Shown one piece after another: positions 12,651 to 24,612 of a DNA stretch of 64,000 nucleotides (the stretch's first letter is position 1; each line of letters opens with the position of its first letter). The notes under the pieces are model-generated. The model was not told the origin of the DNA, ran no database searches, and saw only the letters and a program-made list of their open reading frames with translations. Source of the DNA: Carya illinoinensis (Eukaryota; Streptophyta; Magnoliopsida; Fagales; Juglandaceae); contig NC_056752.1 of assembly GCF_018687715.1 (NCBI RefSeq), forward strand, positions 43,994,501-44,058,500. Direction: 5' to 3'. Position numbers and translations under genes: made by a program.

Positions 12651-15186
12651 TAATTCAAGTTTCAGAGCAAGTTCATGCTAAGTCAAGTTCAGTTCATGTT
12701 TCAATTTAAGTTATGTCAATTATGCTATGTTGTACGCTAAGTTATTCTTTAATTACTTATGAATTTGATTATGCATTTATGCTTTTACTGTCATCCATGC
12801 ATCATTAGTCTGTGTGGAAGTTTTTTGTTAACTTGCTGAGATTTGTAATCAAATCTCACTGTGGTAGTCCCAACTACCATTCCTCCCGAATGGTAGATCT
12901 TGTTACAGGACCTGAAGGAGGACCAGGAGCTGACCAACTGGACACAGTCGACTGAACGACGGTGCGTCGTTAATGTTAATATAGTAGTTAAAGTACTACT
13001 TGTACGATGGAGTTGCATCTCCAGTACTTTTGGATCATAACTATTTTGGAATAGTGCTATGATCTTAGTTATTCAATGGATCTTTATGTATGAAGTATGT
13101 TTTAAGTATTGGGATATTTTCAGTTTGGTGCATAGTATTGCTAAAGAAAAAAATTATTTGCTGCGAATATTGCATAATGTTAGATGCATGTTAGGATTAT
13201 TGCATCTTATATGTCATGAACGGGGGCAGGTAACCTTATGTTGCATGTCTCGACGCTTCAAATGTCCGTCCGATCCCAAACAGAATTTGGGGGCGTCACA
13301 AGTTCCCTGTCAATAGGAGACATCCTTATGGACTTAATAATGTTTTCCGAAATTTGCATGAGTCGAAATTTCACCGCAAGCCAAATTGTTTCTAATGTTT
13401 CAAGAACCGACTCCATTCGGGCCTTACATCGTCAAATCCGCAGCCTCCAACTGATTAGACATGGGAGGATGCCACGCTGGGAGGAGTGTTTAGCACATCT
13501 AAACCAAGAAGAGATTAGTGCACACCATGTTGAAGACTCCATGCACCGAACACCCAAGGCTACAGATGCCCTTCTCCAAACATCCTTAGCAATGTTACCA
13601 GAACATAAAACATGGTCCAAAGTTTTAGTACAGCCAGTCCCACAACAATTACAGTGCAACGCCAGAGAAATACCCATTGAAATGATACGAGCATCCATAG
13701 GGAGGCACCTGGACCATGCCTTCCATACACAAACAGACAATCTCTTAGGGAGAAGATTATGCCAGAATCACTCCTTCCATGGAAGATGCTCACCGCAAAC
13801 TCTGATTATGTCCCAGGTAGTTGCAATGGTGAACTTACCATCTCAAGTGGGCTCCCATACATAAACATTAGACCCCTCCTTCCCTGTCACTACCAAACTC
13901 ATCACCTCCTAAGCTCTAGACTCCCCAAGTAAATTCACGAGAGTACTCCCATTCCATTTATTTCCAACCCAAAAATCCTTGACCTGTAGACTTGGATTTA
14001 CAATATGCTGAACATGGACACTCAGTGGCCCACACGAAAGCCAACGGTCATGCCAAAAGGGAAAATTTTCCTTTCTTGACTTGCACCTTTGCATGTTCAT
14101 AAACTTCTGGAAAGACTTGCATGATGGACTTCCAAAATTGGGAACCGCCTGAATGGGAAGCAGCCAAATTTAAATTGCCCTTCTTCACGTACTTAGCTTG
14201 AAAAAATCTAGTCCATAGGTTATCCAAGGATATAAGACACCACGAAAAATTCATATGCATAGAATGTTGCACTTCATTAAAATCTCGGAGACCCAAACTG
14301 CCCTCCTTGAGCGGCTTACAAATAGCATACCAAGCCACCCACTTTTTCTTAGATTTTCCATTATATTCACCCCAAAAGAAAGTTGAAAGGATGGAGTTAA
14401 GTTTGGACAAAACAACCTTAGGGACGTTTAGCACTACCAATAAATGGGTGGCCATACAAGACAAAACATGTCTGAGTAAAGTAAGACCACCACCTTGAGA
14501 AAGAAGTTTAATTTTCCACCCTGCAACCTTATTACGAATTTTGGTAACCAAAGGCTCTAGTGCTCTTGTCGTAAGACGCCTTATCACCAATGGAATTCCC
14601 AAATATGTAGTTGGAAAAGACCCCTCAACAAAACCTGTCATTCGAAGAAGACCACACTTTCTTGAAAAATTAATCTTGTTAGACAAAAATAAAACCGATT
14701 TGTCTCTATTAATTAACTGACCAGGCCAAAGTTCATATGTTGCCGACGTTTGTAAGAGCATTTTAATGGATTTCTTCTCCCCACTAGTAAAAATAAGAAT
14801 ATCATTGGCATAAGGGAGATGAGACACCAAAGGGGCTCCTCTAGGATGATAAAACCTGCCAATTTTTCCCTCTTCAAAATTCTTCTGCAAAAGATGAGAG
14901 AACCTCCTGCATGATTATAAACAAATAAAGTAGAAGAGGATCCCCTTGATGCAAATCATGGAAATGTTTGAAAAAGCTTTTTTATGTTCCATTCATTATA
15001 ATCGAGAACCAAGGGAACTTCACACATTCCTCCACCAAATTATAAAAGCAATAAAAAAAACCAAATTCCTTCAAGACTAAACATAGAAAAGACCAATTAA
15101 CTTGATCGTATGCCTTTGTTATATCAATCTTCAACATGACATTACCTCTGTTACTAGTTTGATGCAAAGAATGGACCATTTCTTAA

Positions 15187-17380
15187 GTGCGATATTCTCA
15201 TAATTTTTTTTTTATAAAAAACTAAAAAGATAATAAAAAAAATGGAATAGCCAAACACGACGTAAGAGTAGGTCTGCCATCCTTGTAGGAGGGAGTTGAC
15301 GTTGATAGCACTTTCAAGGAATGAGACAACCCCATATATATAACACACCTTAACTTATTAATTTGTAAACATCATGGGACCGCAAATGTCCAAGAGAATT
15401 AAATTGCAATAAAAAGTTATTGACATTATAGATTTGGAAAAAAAAATCTATTTATAGACTTTCTTATTGATGCATCCAACACGATACTAATTTACTGATG
15501 CAGAAGCCTTTTACAAAAACGAAAATGTGTAGAAGACATGCTCTTCATATTATTGACATAACATGATTTGATTGATAATAGAATTTAATTTAAATTTTTT
15601 TATTAATTAAATCATGTAAGTAATGTAATAGTGTATCTTTAACCGCTACTTGTGAGTAGCATTGTTCTAACAGATATTAAATTGTGTGATTATCAATTTT
15701 ATTTTTTATTTTTTATAATTATAGACCAAATTATGCCTTTAAATATAAAAATTTATTGTAATTTTACATATAATTGTGAAGTGTATAAACGCTGTGTAAT
15801 TAGTTTAAAAAAGAGGAGGGATTACTATTAAAAATTAATTTTTTTAATAAATGTCTCATATTTTATTTATTTTTTTCAAAATGATTACGTGGTTGTTGTA
15901 TAATTTACAGTTATAAATATATTTTCTTTTTATTAAAAATATATATTCAAACTGAAAAGGCGTAAAAATGAAAGTAGATAAGAATTGAAATTCTAGATTT
16001 CTTCTATCTTTTTTTTGTATTTGTATTGTTAATTTTCTTAATAAAATATGTGGCATAAGAAGAATCATAAATGGGAACTGCTAGTGGGGATGATAAACAA
16101 CCTAAAGATTCTAAGTTTCTAACTGATAAATGCAAATCCAATTTTTTTTCTTTTATTTTAATTATTTTTTATATACATTTAAATATTTTTTTAAAATAAA
16201 AAAATATAAATTTATTAATAATTATTTTCTTAATTATTAAATAAAAAATAAAATTAATTAAGAGCCGGTGTTTTTTAGCGCTACTCTTTTAGAGTGAAAC
16301 GCAAATTGTTATAATGAGAGTCTGGTAACTGGTTTGTTTTTATTAAACTTTGGTTCTTATATTTAAATATTATAATTTTTTAAAATTTTTATATAAAATA
16401 AAAATAAAAATTTAATTTTTTTAAATTTTAAAATAAAAATAATTTAAAAAATATATTTTAATAATATTTGATTTAATTTTTAATCTTTATTTTAACTCAT
16501 ATTATCTATAAAAATAAATTAAATTATTTGAATAATGAGATAAGATGAAATGATTTTAATTGAAAGTTGAATAAAATATTATTAGAATATTATTTTTTAA
16601 TATTATTATTATTTTAAAATTTGAAAATTTTAGTTTATTTATTATATTTTGTATAAAAGTTAAAAATTCTCCGGGCCTACTATTTCTTATCCAATCTTAG
16701 CCGTCGATCAGAAAAATTCCCCGACTCACAATAAACTATTCCAAGTCTGACTGCAATGCTTTGTTTCCTGTTTGGTTCACTCCCTGACCAATCAGAAAAG
16801 TAGAAAGCTCTCTGCTTTTTCGTTATTCGTATTAATAGCAGTAGTTAATAGCTCAAATTCTGGAATATTAATTTTCTTAATCCAATCGAGTTGTTACTTT
16901 ATGGGAGCTGTCTGATCTGTCTCATTCCTGGAATCAAATTCTCTCATTTATTAGTTGTTTCTCTCCAATTCCGTGATGAAAAAATAAACTCCCGTCTTTT
17001 TCTCGGGCATCTCTTCCCACCCTTGCTTGCCCAGTGATGGCTTTATTGTTATCTCTTTAAGTTCTAATGATGACTGTCATCATATTTATTCATTATATGA
17101 TTTTTATCATTGCAAACTAAAGCTGGGAATGAGCGTTGACCCCGTCTGTGCATTAGGAAAGGCTGTAGTTTATACCAGAACCAACCTAAAATTTTTCGAA
17201 TTTTTGGGGGTACGGTTTGTGAGTTCTTAATTTTCAGGCAATTGGGTGAATTGGGTTTCTGATAAATTCCGGAAATTATCTAAATTTTGGATTAGAGATT
17301 TGTGCTTTGCTCTGTTTTCATCGGAGCTGATTGGCGAAGAATTTGTGTCGGTGTTGAGGATTATTGATTTTTTCTTTTTT
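15187..17380. other. AT-rich spacer, promoter and 5' UTR of the 17381 gene
   Basis: From 15400 to 16680 the sequence is very AT-rich without a gene; 16500-16650 has a GATGAAATGATTTTAATTG stretch resembling MITE-type repeats. A CCAAT box sits at 16788-16792. The leader from about 16980 holds a short upstream frame starting at 17027 that ends before the main ATG; it is probably 5' UTR. Confidence 0.45.
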
Positions 17381-20352
17381 ATGGATACGGATGCTAAGCT
17401 TGTTAATGGATACAAAAGTAGCACTATAGGTGCCACAGACCCTGCAAAGGTTCAGGATCACCGTGTTAATGGAGAGGAGGATAGTGAGTCCAATTCGCTG
17501 TTGCCGCCTAGGCGAGGTGGGATATCGAGAAAGTCGGAGAAGACGCGGCTCAAGGTGCAGTGGAACGACAAGAACGGGAATAAGCTCGCAGAGGTTCTGG
17601 AGTTCTATCCGAGGTAATGTTTGCGCGGCGTCATGTACTTAAATATGAATGGTTTTTGATAGGTTAAGAATACTGGTGTTTTGGTTGTTGTTTTTCTTTT
17701 CCCGAGTAGAGAGTTTCTTGGTTTGGAAACTTATGGTAGCTAGTGCATGGAAGCTAAATTATTGTCATTAATCTATGTATATAGTGTTTTAAGACCACCA
17801 TTGTTTGATTATCTATATGGTAGCTAATGCATGGAAGCTAAATTATTGTCATTAATCTATCTATATAGTGTTTTAAGACCACCATTGTTTGATTATATGT
17901 TTTCAACTATAAAATTAATACGGGCCCTTGGAATTCAACTAAAGTACATAATCATCTATATTTTCCAATTATTGAAAAAACATGTAAACCTTTCAGACCA
18001 TAATGCATTACAATTATTTCAACAACTTAAAAATCCATGAAGAAGTTTGTTTCATTATGGTATTGTTGTAAGTGACACCAGGCAGTACATTCTCTTTTTA
18101 GTTTGATGAGTTGACGCATGGCATTTTGGAGGATTTGTGTGTGTAAGCTAAGCTACACCCATTATGTTCAGCCTTATATTTTTTGTAAGCTAAGCTACAC
18201 CCATCATGTTCAGCCTTATATTTTTCTCCTTTCATGCACTTCTATGCTGTCCATGGGCACATCCTTTTAGTGGTCGAAGACTTGAATGATCATGGGTAGA
18301 GTGCGAGAGTAAATTTCTATATTCTGGACTTATTCATTTAGATTACTTTGTCCATGTTACTACATGTTTCGTCAGTTCGCTGGGGATTTCTTTTGTTAGG
18401 TGGGTTTGCATATAATTGGTTTCATTTATGTGCCCTTGTTTGTTGAACGGTGGACACACCATATATTGGCTAAATATTAAATTACTGGCTGACACACCAT
18501 TTTTGTATGACCTTTTATCTGTTAAATTTCTTCCATGCTTCTAATCTGGCAATGTATTTCGTAATATATGGAGATAAATTTGTTAAGAAAGGGCCACAGT
18601 TTCTTTCTTTTTGAAGGATCTCATGCAAAGTGGAGTCGGGCTTTGCAAGTGAATGTCTCGGATGATAAAATTTATATAGACTTGCAACATGATTTCAGAA
18701 TTGTCTAACTGGATAACATGTTTGTAGAAGGATAGGAGCTCACTTGAGTATATCGTGCTGAATATGTTTGTGCCGTAAAAGGTGAAGCTATAGTTGAGTG
18801 ATACGTAGCACAAAAAAGAGTTGCATCATTTTTTTTTTTGGGAATTTATGGTTTATACTTTGGCTTTAAACAAGTTCGTCACATTTTTTGGTCTTGGCCT
18901 TACACCACAAATATTTGTGTTTTCTGAAGAGAATAATTGACAGGGTTTAAGTTGGCACATGATGAATTGGTAAGCCGAAGTAATGCTGTTTAAGCACGGT
19001 ATTAACCTTAGGCCGTTGCTACCTTATTCAACCTTGGAAGATAATTATGTCTAATCTTTAACATTATTTACTTTGGCAAGAACTTAAATATGCATGTCTT
19101 AGGTTGCAAGGGTATTATAAGGATCTTAGGATTAGAGCGTTTCATATTTAAGAACATTTGCAAGACATGAACTTCAATGTTTTCCTTATACCCTAACCAT
19201 GGCCATAGTATAGTTTCTCTAAATAGAAACACATGGTCGAGACAATTGAAATTTCTTTATTACTTGGTTGGGCTCTTCTTCTCAGACTCCAATTTTTCAT
19301 TGCATTTGCCTCTTTGTGTGAGATGGTGAATTTTTATATTAGAAAGGCTGGAGCACACGTGGCAAATGTTTGGACGGACAAAATTGTTGTCCTTTTTCTA
19401 TCGTGTTGAATTTTGGACTGGCCGATGTATTACCTTAAAAGGATGGGACATACATAGAAGGTTTTAGGGCATGCAGAGTTATGTTCTGAAGGACCAGAAA
19501 ACAATGTCATCGACTCATCACATTTTATGCACAACCCAGGTGCTACTTATGACAATACCTTATCACTAAAATAACATGGAGAAGATCAGTTTTTCATCCT
19601 TTCAACTAAAAGACGTTTAACATTTTCACTCCAAACCATGATTAGTGACACATATGTCCTCAAGCTACCAAAAAATTGTAATGCGTATCCTTTGTTACGA
19701 TCTGACAGTCAAGAGTTGTTCAGCATCAGCTATTTTCATTCACATTAATGGCTAGAATTAGACACGACTGCTATTTGTCAATTTTTGTGGTTGGATGGTG
19801 CAATGTGTCAATTGGAGGTGCAAATTGGAGAATCACTATTACTTGGGAGGTAGAAAGAGTCTCTTCCCCAAATAATAGTAATTGAAGGTTTGATGCATAG
19901 AAGACAAATAATTGTTTCAAACTCTTCAGTTTGATCCACTGCCTTCAGAAGTAATTGAGCATTCATGTATCCTAACATGCAATGATTGTTTCTGGAAGAT
20001 GTCAGTAAAGAAAGTCAATAAACACTATCCTGATTTAGCACATAACTTTATCTGTTGCTCTAAGAGAAGTAAATAATTTTTTTTTTTCTTTCTTTCTGAT
20101 TTTTCAATCTGATTCATTTCCTTCAGAAATAAATTAATACTAGGCAGTATAGCCTAATGGACTCCAGTTTTATGAAATATGAGATTAAACATAGAATTTG
20201 TGACATGTTTGCTTCAGTATTGCATAGTAGTTTTTTAGATATGTCGTTGGTTTACAATCATGTATCATCCCCACTCCCCTGTTTGTGCCTGCAGTGATGC
20301 AAGTGACTCTGACGATGAGGATTCAGATTCTTGCATCTGTACCGTAATGTAG
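17381..20352 (+). CDS. Small acidic plant protein with a C-terminal CaaX-type motif, function unknown
   Basis: Two exons, 17381-17613 and 20295-20352, join at CCGAG|GTAATG and CTGCAG|TGATGC to give 96 aa. The start is the ATG at 17381, the first that opens the conserved frame after a T-rich leader. Residues 1-40 are variable; a basic segment LLPPRRGGISRKSEKTR leads into a conserved-looking core KVQWNDKNGNKLAEVLEF, then SDASDSDDEDSDS and the end CICTVM. The last four residues, CTVM, fit the CaaX box used by protein farnesyltransferase, where a final Met favours farnesyl; the Cys two before could be palmitoylated. This implies a membrane-anchored acidic protein (inference). Such short KVQWND proteins occur in several plants without an assigned role. 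The intron is 2.7 kb. The gene converges with its right neighbour. Confidence 0.8.
17733..17900. repeat. Tandem duplication of an 84-bp unit in the intron
   Basis: The block starting ATGGTAGCTAGTGCATGG at 17733 is repeated at 17817 with about three changes. Both copies contain TTAAGACCACCATTG. It lies within the intron of the small CaaX-type gene. Confidence 0.9.
18142..18225. repeat. Tandem duplication of a 42-bp unit in the same intron
   Basis: TGTAAGCTAAGCTACACCC begins at 18142 and again at 18184; the two units differ by one or two bases. It is a separate event from the 84-bp duplication 300 bp upstream. Confidence 0.9.
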
Positions 20353-22277
20353 ATTTCATTCGGTGAACGAAGTGTCAGAAAATTTCTTTTGGATAAACTA
20401 ATGGGGCATTCTCTCCAACTTTTGATGATTATAGTGCAATTCCGACATCCACTCATCTTCAAGTTGAAAGGATAGGCCAGAGGTTCAAAGCTGCAGTCTT
20501 GTGTTTAGCATGATATGTGTGCTATTCATTAAAGTGAAGTCTAAAGCCATTTCTTAGGTGAGATTTTGGTGACTTTCTTGGAACCATAGGCTAACTGTAT
20601 GGATCTCCTCATCGTGTTGAAATCTGATGAGGGTGATACCAATATTGCTTTACTTATTGTTTGATACGTATTCAAAGAATCAAGCTTCTTGATGCTTTGC
20701 CACGCACATTTCTTTTGTATTGTACAATATACACCCCAAAGAATATTGATTATCATGTTTAACGATGCATATGTCGCCTCAATTCTCTCCTTTTCATCAG
20801 TATCGAATCAACAAAATTAATCTGCTGATACACCCCACTCTTTCTTACAACCATCCCATTTTGCATTTACAGAGGATTATGTCTCCTATGAACTTACAAT
20901 GTGACATATGCTCGATAAATAAAAAATCTGAAAATGGCATTCATTTTTACCTGAAAGAAGCATAATGTGCCAAATATTTTAGGACGTGCTAAATGCATAC
21001 ATTCTTTCAGCCAGTGTAGTTTGGAACGTGTTAAACCTCTATGAAACTTCATGGTTAGATTGAATTGTGGCTATTGAATCTTGTATTATCAGTTGTATTC
21101 TGATTTAGAATATCATGAAACATTCATTCTTTTTAATGAGTTGATTCTTATCATATACCATGTTTGTACTATCTTCGTCTGGAACATAAACCTCCATATA
21201 TTCCACTAATTTATGCATTTCTTTAATTTAGTCAAAAGACATTTGCATCCACATGGTCCATTCGCTAATAGGCATGACGAGCACATAAATTATAGATTTT
21301 TTGTCAATTGGAACCCTAACCCATCGATCATCAGTAGGATGGTTTGTTAATGGGAACCAATACTTTTTTTTTGATAAGTAGGGAACCAATACTTGCTTCC
21401 AAATGTGAGACTTCTCACGTAAACAATCATGTTTTCCACTATCATTCCCCGTGCTTATATTCTTATGGACCTGGTTATCGATATCTTTTCATGAGCAGAA
21501 TTGCCAAAACCGCTGGTTGGGCATTCATTGATCTCAGAAGGTGAAAGTGGCTCTCAAGAAGTATTGCAGATGAATTCAGACTGAGTTAATTCAAAATGAG
21601 TTTGAGAAGTTTTATGAGTCTTCTTTCTTTATTTAGGGTAGAAGGATTGACTCATGCCTTTGGTGTCGTCTGGACACCCTTTTGTGCGCTACTGATTTGT
21701 AAAAGCAATATCCTCTTTGTAATATCCTTAACTCAGATGGGGGAGAATGATGTCAAAATCAGCGAAATTGAATGGTTCCATTCGTAATCAATCCCTCATA
21801 CAAACAGTAAGACATAACAAGAGACAACCAAAGCCCACTGACACGGTGGAAATTGGAATAGAAAAATACCCAACGACATTATTCACAAAACAATCGGAAG
21901 AGGATCAAAGATTAGAAACACAAACGCAAACAACACGCCAGATTGTTCACACTCTGTCTAAAATAGCCAAGAAATACGAGAAAAACTAGCTGTGGCTGTG
22001 CTGCTGTTGTAATCTTCATCGTTGTATCCAAATTAGCCATGTTTACCTGTTGCACTTTTTAGTGGTTGTGCAGAAGTAGGCTGAGTTCGAATTTTATGAT
22101 CACATTTCATACTAGATACTCCCTTGAGAATTTGATATACGAGTCTGCTGCTATTAACACCAAATATCCCCCCGCAGGCAATTTAATCTTCTGATCTCTA
22201 GAAGACTAGAACTTCTAGCTTCTCTTCTTCTCCTTGGATAGGATCAGCAAGACAATTGTTTGTTCACTCAAATGGCT
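20353..22277. other. Convergent spacer: 3' flanks of two genes
   Basis: The plus-strand small gene ends at 20352 and the minus-strand gene ends at 22278, so both 3' UTRs should lie here. I find no additional gene. A tiny retroposed tail sits at 21352-21394. A plus frame at 21747-21989 is polar and low in complexity and is not convincing. Confidence 0.5.
21352..21394 (-). mobile_element. Extremely short retroposed tail with a 14-bp target duplication
   Basis: GGGAACCAATACTT occurs at 21352-21365 and again at 21381-21394, separated only by TTTTTTTGATAAGTA. On the minus strand the insert reads TACTTATC followed by an A run, like the 3' end and poly-A of a LINE or SINE. A perfect duplication around a poly-A-ended insert is the mark of target-primed reverse transcription. 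The source family cannot be named from 15 bases. Confidence 0.7.
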
Positions 22278-23167
22278 TCAAGAGCAATGGGTTGTGATCT
22301 CAGATCTATTTGACTTCGGTAACCAGTTTGAAAGGCTGGCATCAACGGCAATTTCTTGCATTAGAGGATTGGACTGGCTTGGATGGGAGAAAGACCTTGG
22401 ATCTACGATTGGCTTCAAAGTAAACGGTAGAGTTGGGTTTTTCATTGATTCTATGTTCTCCTTCCTCTGGCGCTCAGGTGCTGCTGCTCTCGCTTTGACT
22501 GCTTTCCATTGGGTGATGTTTTCTATTGGGTTTAGCACAGAATGCACATACTGGCTTCTATCTCGAGCATTTTGATGCAACCCAGGTGGCTTAAGTTCTC
22601 TGACGTTTGATGCACAAGTGGGCATTATGTTGGTGCTTTGATCCTTTGTCAACTGAACCGAAGAAACAAACTTTTGTGATTCCATATATGAAGACTCCAA
22701 CTGCCAAGAAACCTCTTCTTGGCCTCGTTCATGGAGAATTTCATTCCCTCCATAACATTCTTCATCACCGCCGTCACTGTTGTCGTCAATGTCATCGTAA
22801 TCATTGATATCATCATCATCATCCAGATCAATTTCTTCGTAAGCAAAGTCGTTTTCCTCATCGTAGCTGTCACTGCAATTTTGGTACCTATAATTTGTGG
22901 GGTACGAGCCCATTGTCCATTCTGTCCTACCCACCTTTGAAAACATAGGGAGGAGGCCTCCTTCCTCTGTTTCTTCCCATTTCTTTATCTTTTCTTGCTC
23001 CTCATCGCTCTCCGAAAGATTGTAATCGGTCGGAACCGGCTCATAGGTCTGGACATTCAAATTAAATCTGACCTTTTTTCTGACTTTGAGGCTAGGCCGC
23101 TCCTTGGGTTTGTCTCTAACTCTGAGAAGCAACAAAGACATTACAATAGCACCTAACATCTATCATA

Positions 23168-23250
<83 letters not shown>

Positions 23251-23535
23251 ATGTCTGACCTGAACTCAGAACACGGGCCAATGGGGTCTTCTGTGATGTC
23301 AAGATTTAGAGACACAGATGAATCCAAAGGTTCATAACTTCCATGCTTCTGCAACACAGTACAATAAACTAGCTCAACAATGAACTAAACCAATATGAAA
23401 CGAAACTTCAGAAAAAGAACCATTTGTTGAAAGTTTAAGGCATGAGTTTACCTTGTCTCCAGATATAACATTAAAGGAAGGTTTTCGCCGCCTTCGTTTG
23501 TTGGAGAAACCAAAACATGCAAGAAAACACACCAT
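22278..23535 (-). CDS. Plant protein of unknown function with KVRFNLNV motif and acidic centre
   Basis: Three exons, 23535-23452, 23348-23260 and 23121-22278, join in frame to 338 aa. Exon 1 gives MVCFLACFGFSNKRRRRKPS: two cysteines next to a basic cluster, possibly a membrane-association signal (inference). Exon 2 gives HGSYEPLDSSVSLNLDITED. Exon 3 opens with a basic run and KKVRFNLNVQTYEPVP (about residues 73-88), a block I associate with a plant-only family without known biochemistry. Residues about 145-179 are almost all Asp/Glu with Ser/Tyr. Near the C-terminus is QEIAVDASLSNWL, also family-like. The end at TGA 22280-22278 is the first stop; a further small exon cannot be excluded. Intron 2 is only about 138 nt and mostly a CT/GA microsatellite. 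Confidence 0.78.
23171..23247. repeat. (GA)n microsatellite, 77 bp, inside a 138-nt intron
   Basis: This is an uninterrupted GA run. In the minus-strand transcript it is a CU run occupying more than half of intron 2 of the gene at 22278-23535, between the donor at 23259 and the acceptor at 23122. Confidence 0.97.
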
Positions 23536-24612
23536 GACTGCTCTCTGCTAGGTTCAGAAAGAGCGAGGAATGTTGTTCATGATTTGAGTTCCTCAATGCA
23601 GGCAGAGCGAGAGACGAGAGAGAGAGAGAGAGAGAGAGGGTTTACTGACACATTTATATTTTAAGCTTCTACTTGGCTCCAACGGGTTTTTGAAAATAGT
23701 AACGTTGTGAGTTTAATGATGATGGATGACAATGTGGTGGGCGCACGAGGTTTTTATAAAAGAGAGAGGACAAAATCTCCGCCTTGTCTGAAATGTGCAC
23801 TGCAAAAGGGCAGCTCTGTCACTTTTGCCCTTTATCGTATTTTCCTTCGTTGCGTTTTTGGGGCTGTGAGAATTTATGGATTGAGCAGTCAGAAATATTT
23901 GTTCGATGCTTTAAACAAGTTGCCCGTTGGCCTACTCATCATCTACACAACTCACACTTTGTAGCCTTAAGGCCCACAACCTTTCAAAGGTCCACCAGCA
24001 AAGGTTTAGGTTTAAACACAACACAACGGCATTGAGAATGCATTGAATAAAAAGCTTCTCTCTTTCCTAGTTCTTTTAAGCAAAAATTTCATTAAAAATA
24101 TATAAAGAGTGAGGTTGACATTTCGATAAACATCGATTTAAAACATTACAGTACATGAAAAGAAAAATAAAAGGGTCATGACGCCAATAGATTGGTTTCA
24201 ATTCATTTATTGAAAAAGGAAAATCATCTTAAATGATAATTTTAACAATCAGTCAAGTATATTACAGTTTTACCAATATAATAGATGGTTGACAATTTGT
24301 GTTGAGTATGATTTTGAATTGCTTGACGAAGAGACCCAGTTCCTCATCTCTAAAATCCTTAATTAGGAAAAAAAATATAACATTGTTGGGATATAAGATA
24401 TTAACTTTTGAAATAGTGAGGCAAATAGGCAAGAAGATATCTAGTTACTACAATTTGCAATACCAGATTATTTAAAGGAAATTCGTATTTTTCACATGAA
24501 TGAAAAGGATAGGGGGAGCAACCTCCTTAACCGATTCTGATCATGGTAATACCATACTTAATGAGAATCGGACATGATAAAGGATTAGTCACAATCACTT
24601 TTAAGTATAGTT
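23536..24612. other. Upstream region of the 23535 gene
   Basis: It contains a (GA)n run at about 23611-23638, likely in the 5' UTR, then about 350 bp of moderate GC content and an AT-rich stretch from 24030. Short open frames at 23707-24035 show no family resemblance. I see no gene. Confidence 0.45.

Larger units (their letters stand above)
9335..13300 (+). mobile_element. Complete solo LTR, 3966 bp, probably Ty3/gypsy
   Basis: The unit starts TGTAACAGCCC and ends GGGGGCGTCACA. The ends are imperfect inverted repeats (TGTAACAGCCC against TGTGACGCCCC read from the other end). It is flanked by a perfect 5-bp duplication, AGTTC. No gag, pol, primer site or second LTR is present, so it is best read as a solo LTR left by recombination between two LTRs. 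The LINE continues on both sides, so insertion came after the LINE. Inside are a 32-bp triplicate (9977-10073) and an 11-copy hairpin array (12011-12650). The class is inferred from size and termini; no coding domain supports it. The plus orientation is my assumption from the A/T-rich layout. Confidence 0.85.
8655..15186 (-). mobile_element. Degenerate L1-type LINE, 5'-truncated, split by a solo LTR
   Basis: The element runs from about 15186 down to about 8655, with A-rich sequence at its 3' end. It is interrupted by the LTR at 9335-13300. In transcription order it holds: an RT fragment at 15179-14982 (MLKIDITKAYDQVNWSFL), a QGDPL region near 14950, RT palm and thumb at 14890-14048 (PTTYLGIPL, AGWKIKLLSQGG, TFFWGE), a zinc-binding reverse transcriptase domain at 13793-13432 (GISLALHCNCC, KTLDHVLCSGNIAKDVW), then beyond the LTR an RNase H piece near 9255-8820 (GGGGDVIRNHFGNVKATFS, ATELRALIKGV). 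The catalytic motif at 14812-14801 reads YAND instead of YADD, and frameshifts separate the blocks. The 5' part (ORF1, endonuclease) is absent. It cannot be active. Confidence 0.88.

Noticed and set aside
22234..22575. 113-codon plus-strand frame
   Set aside because: Antisense to the last exon of the KVRFNLNV-type gene, whose frame has clear family features and splice sites.
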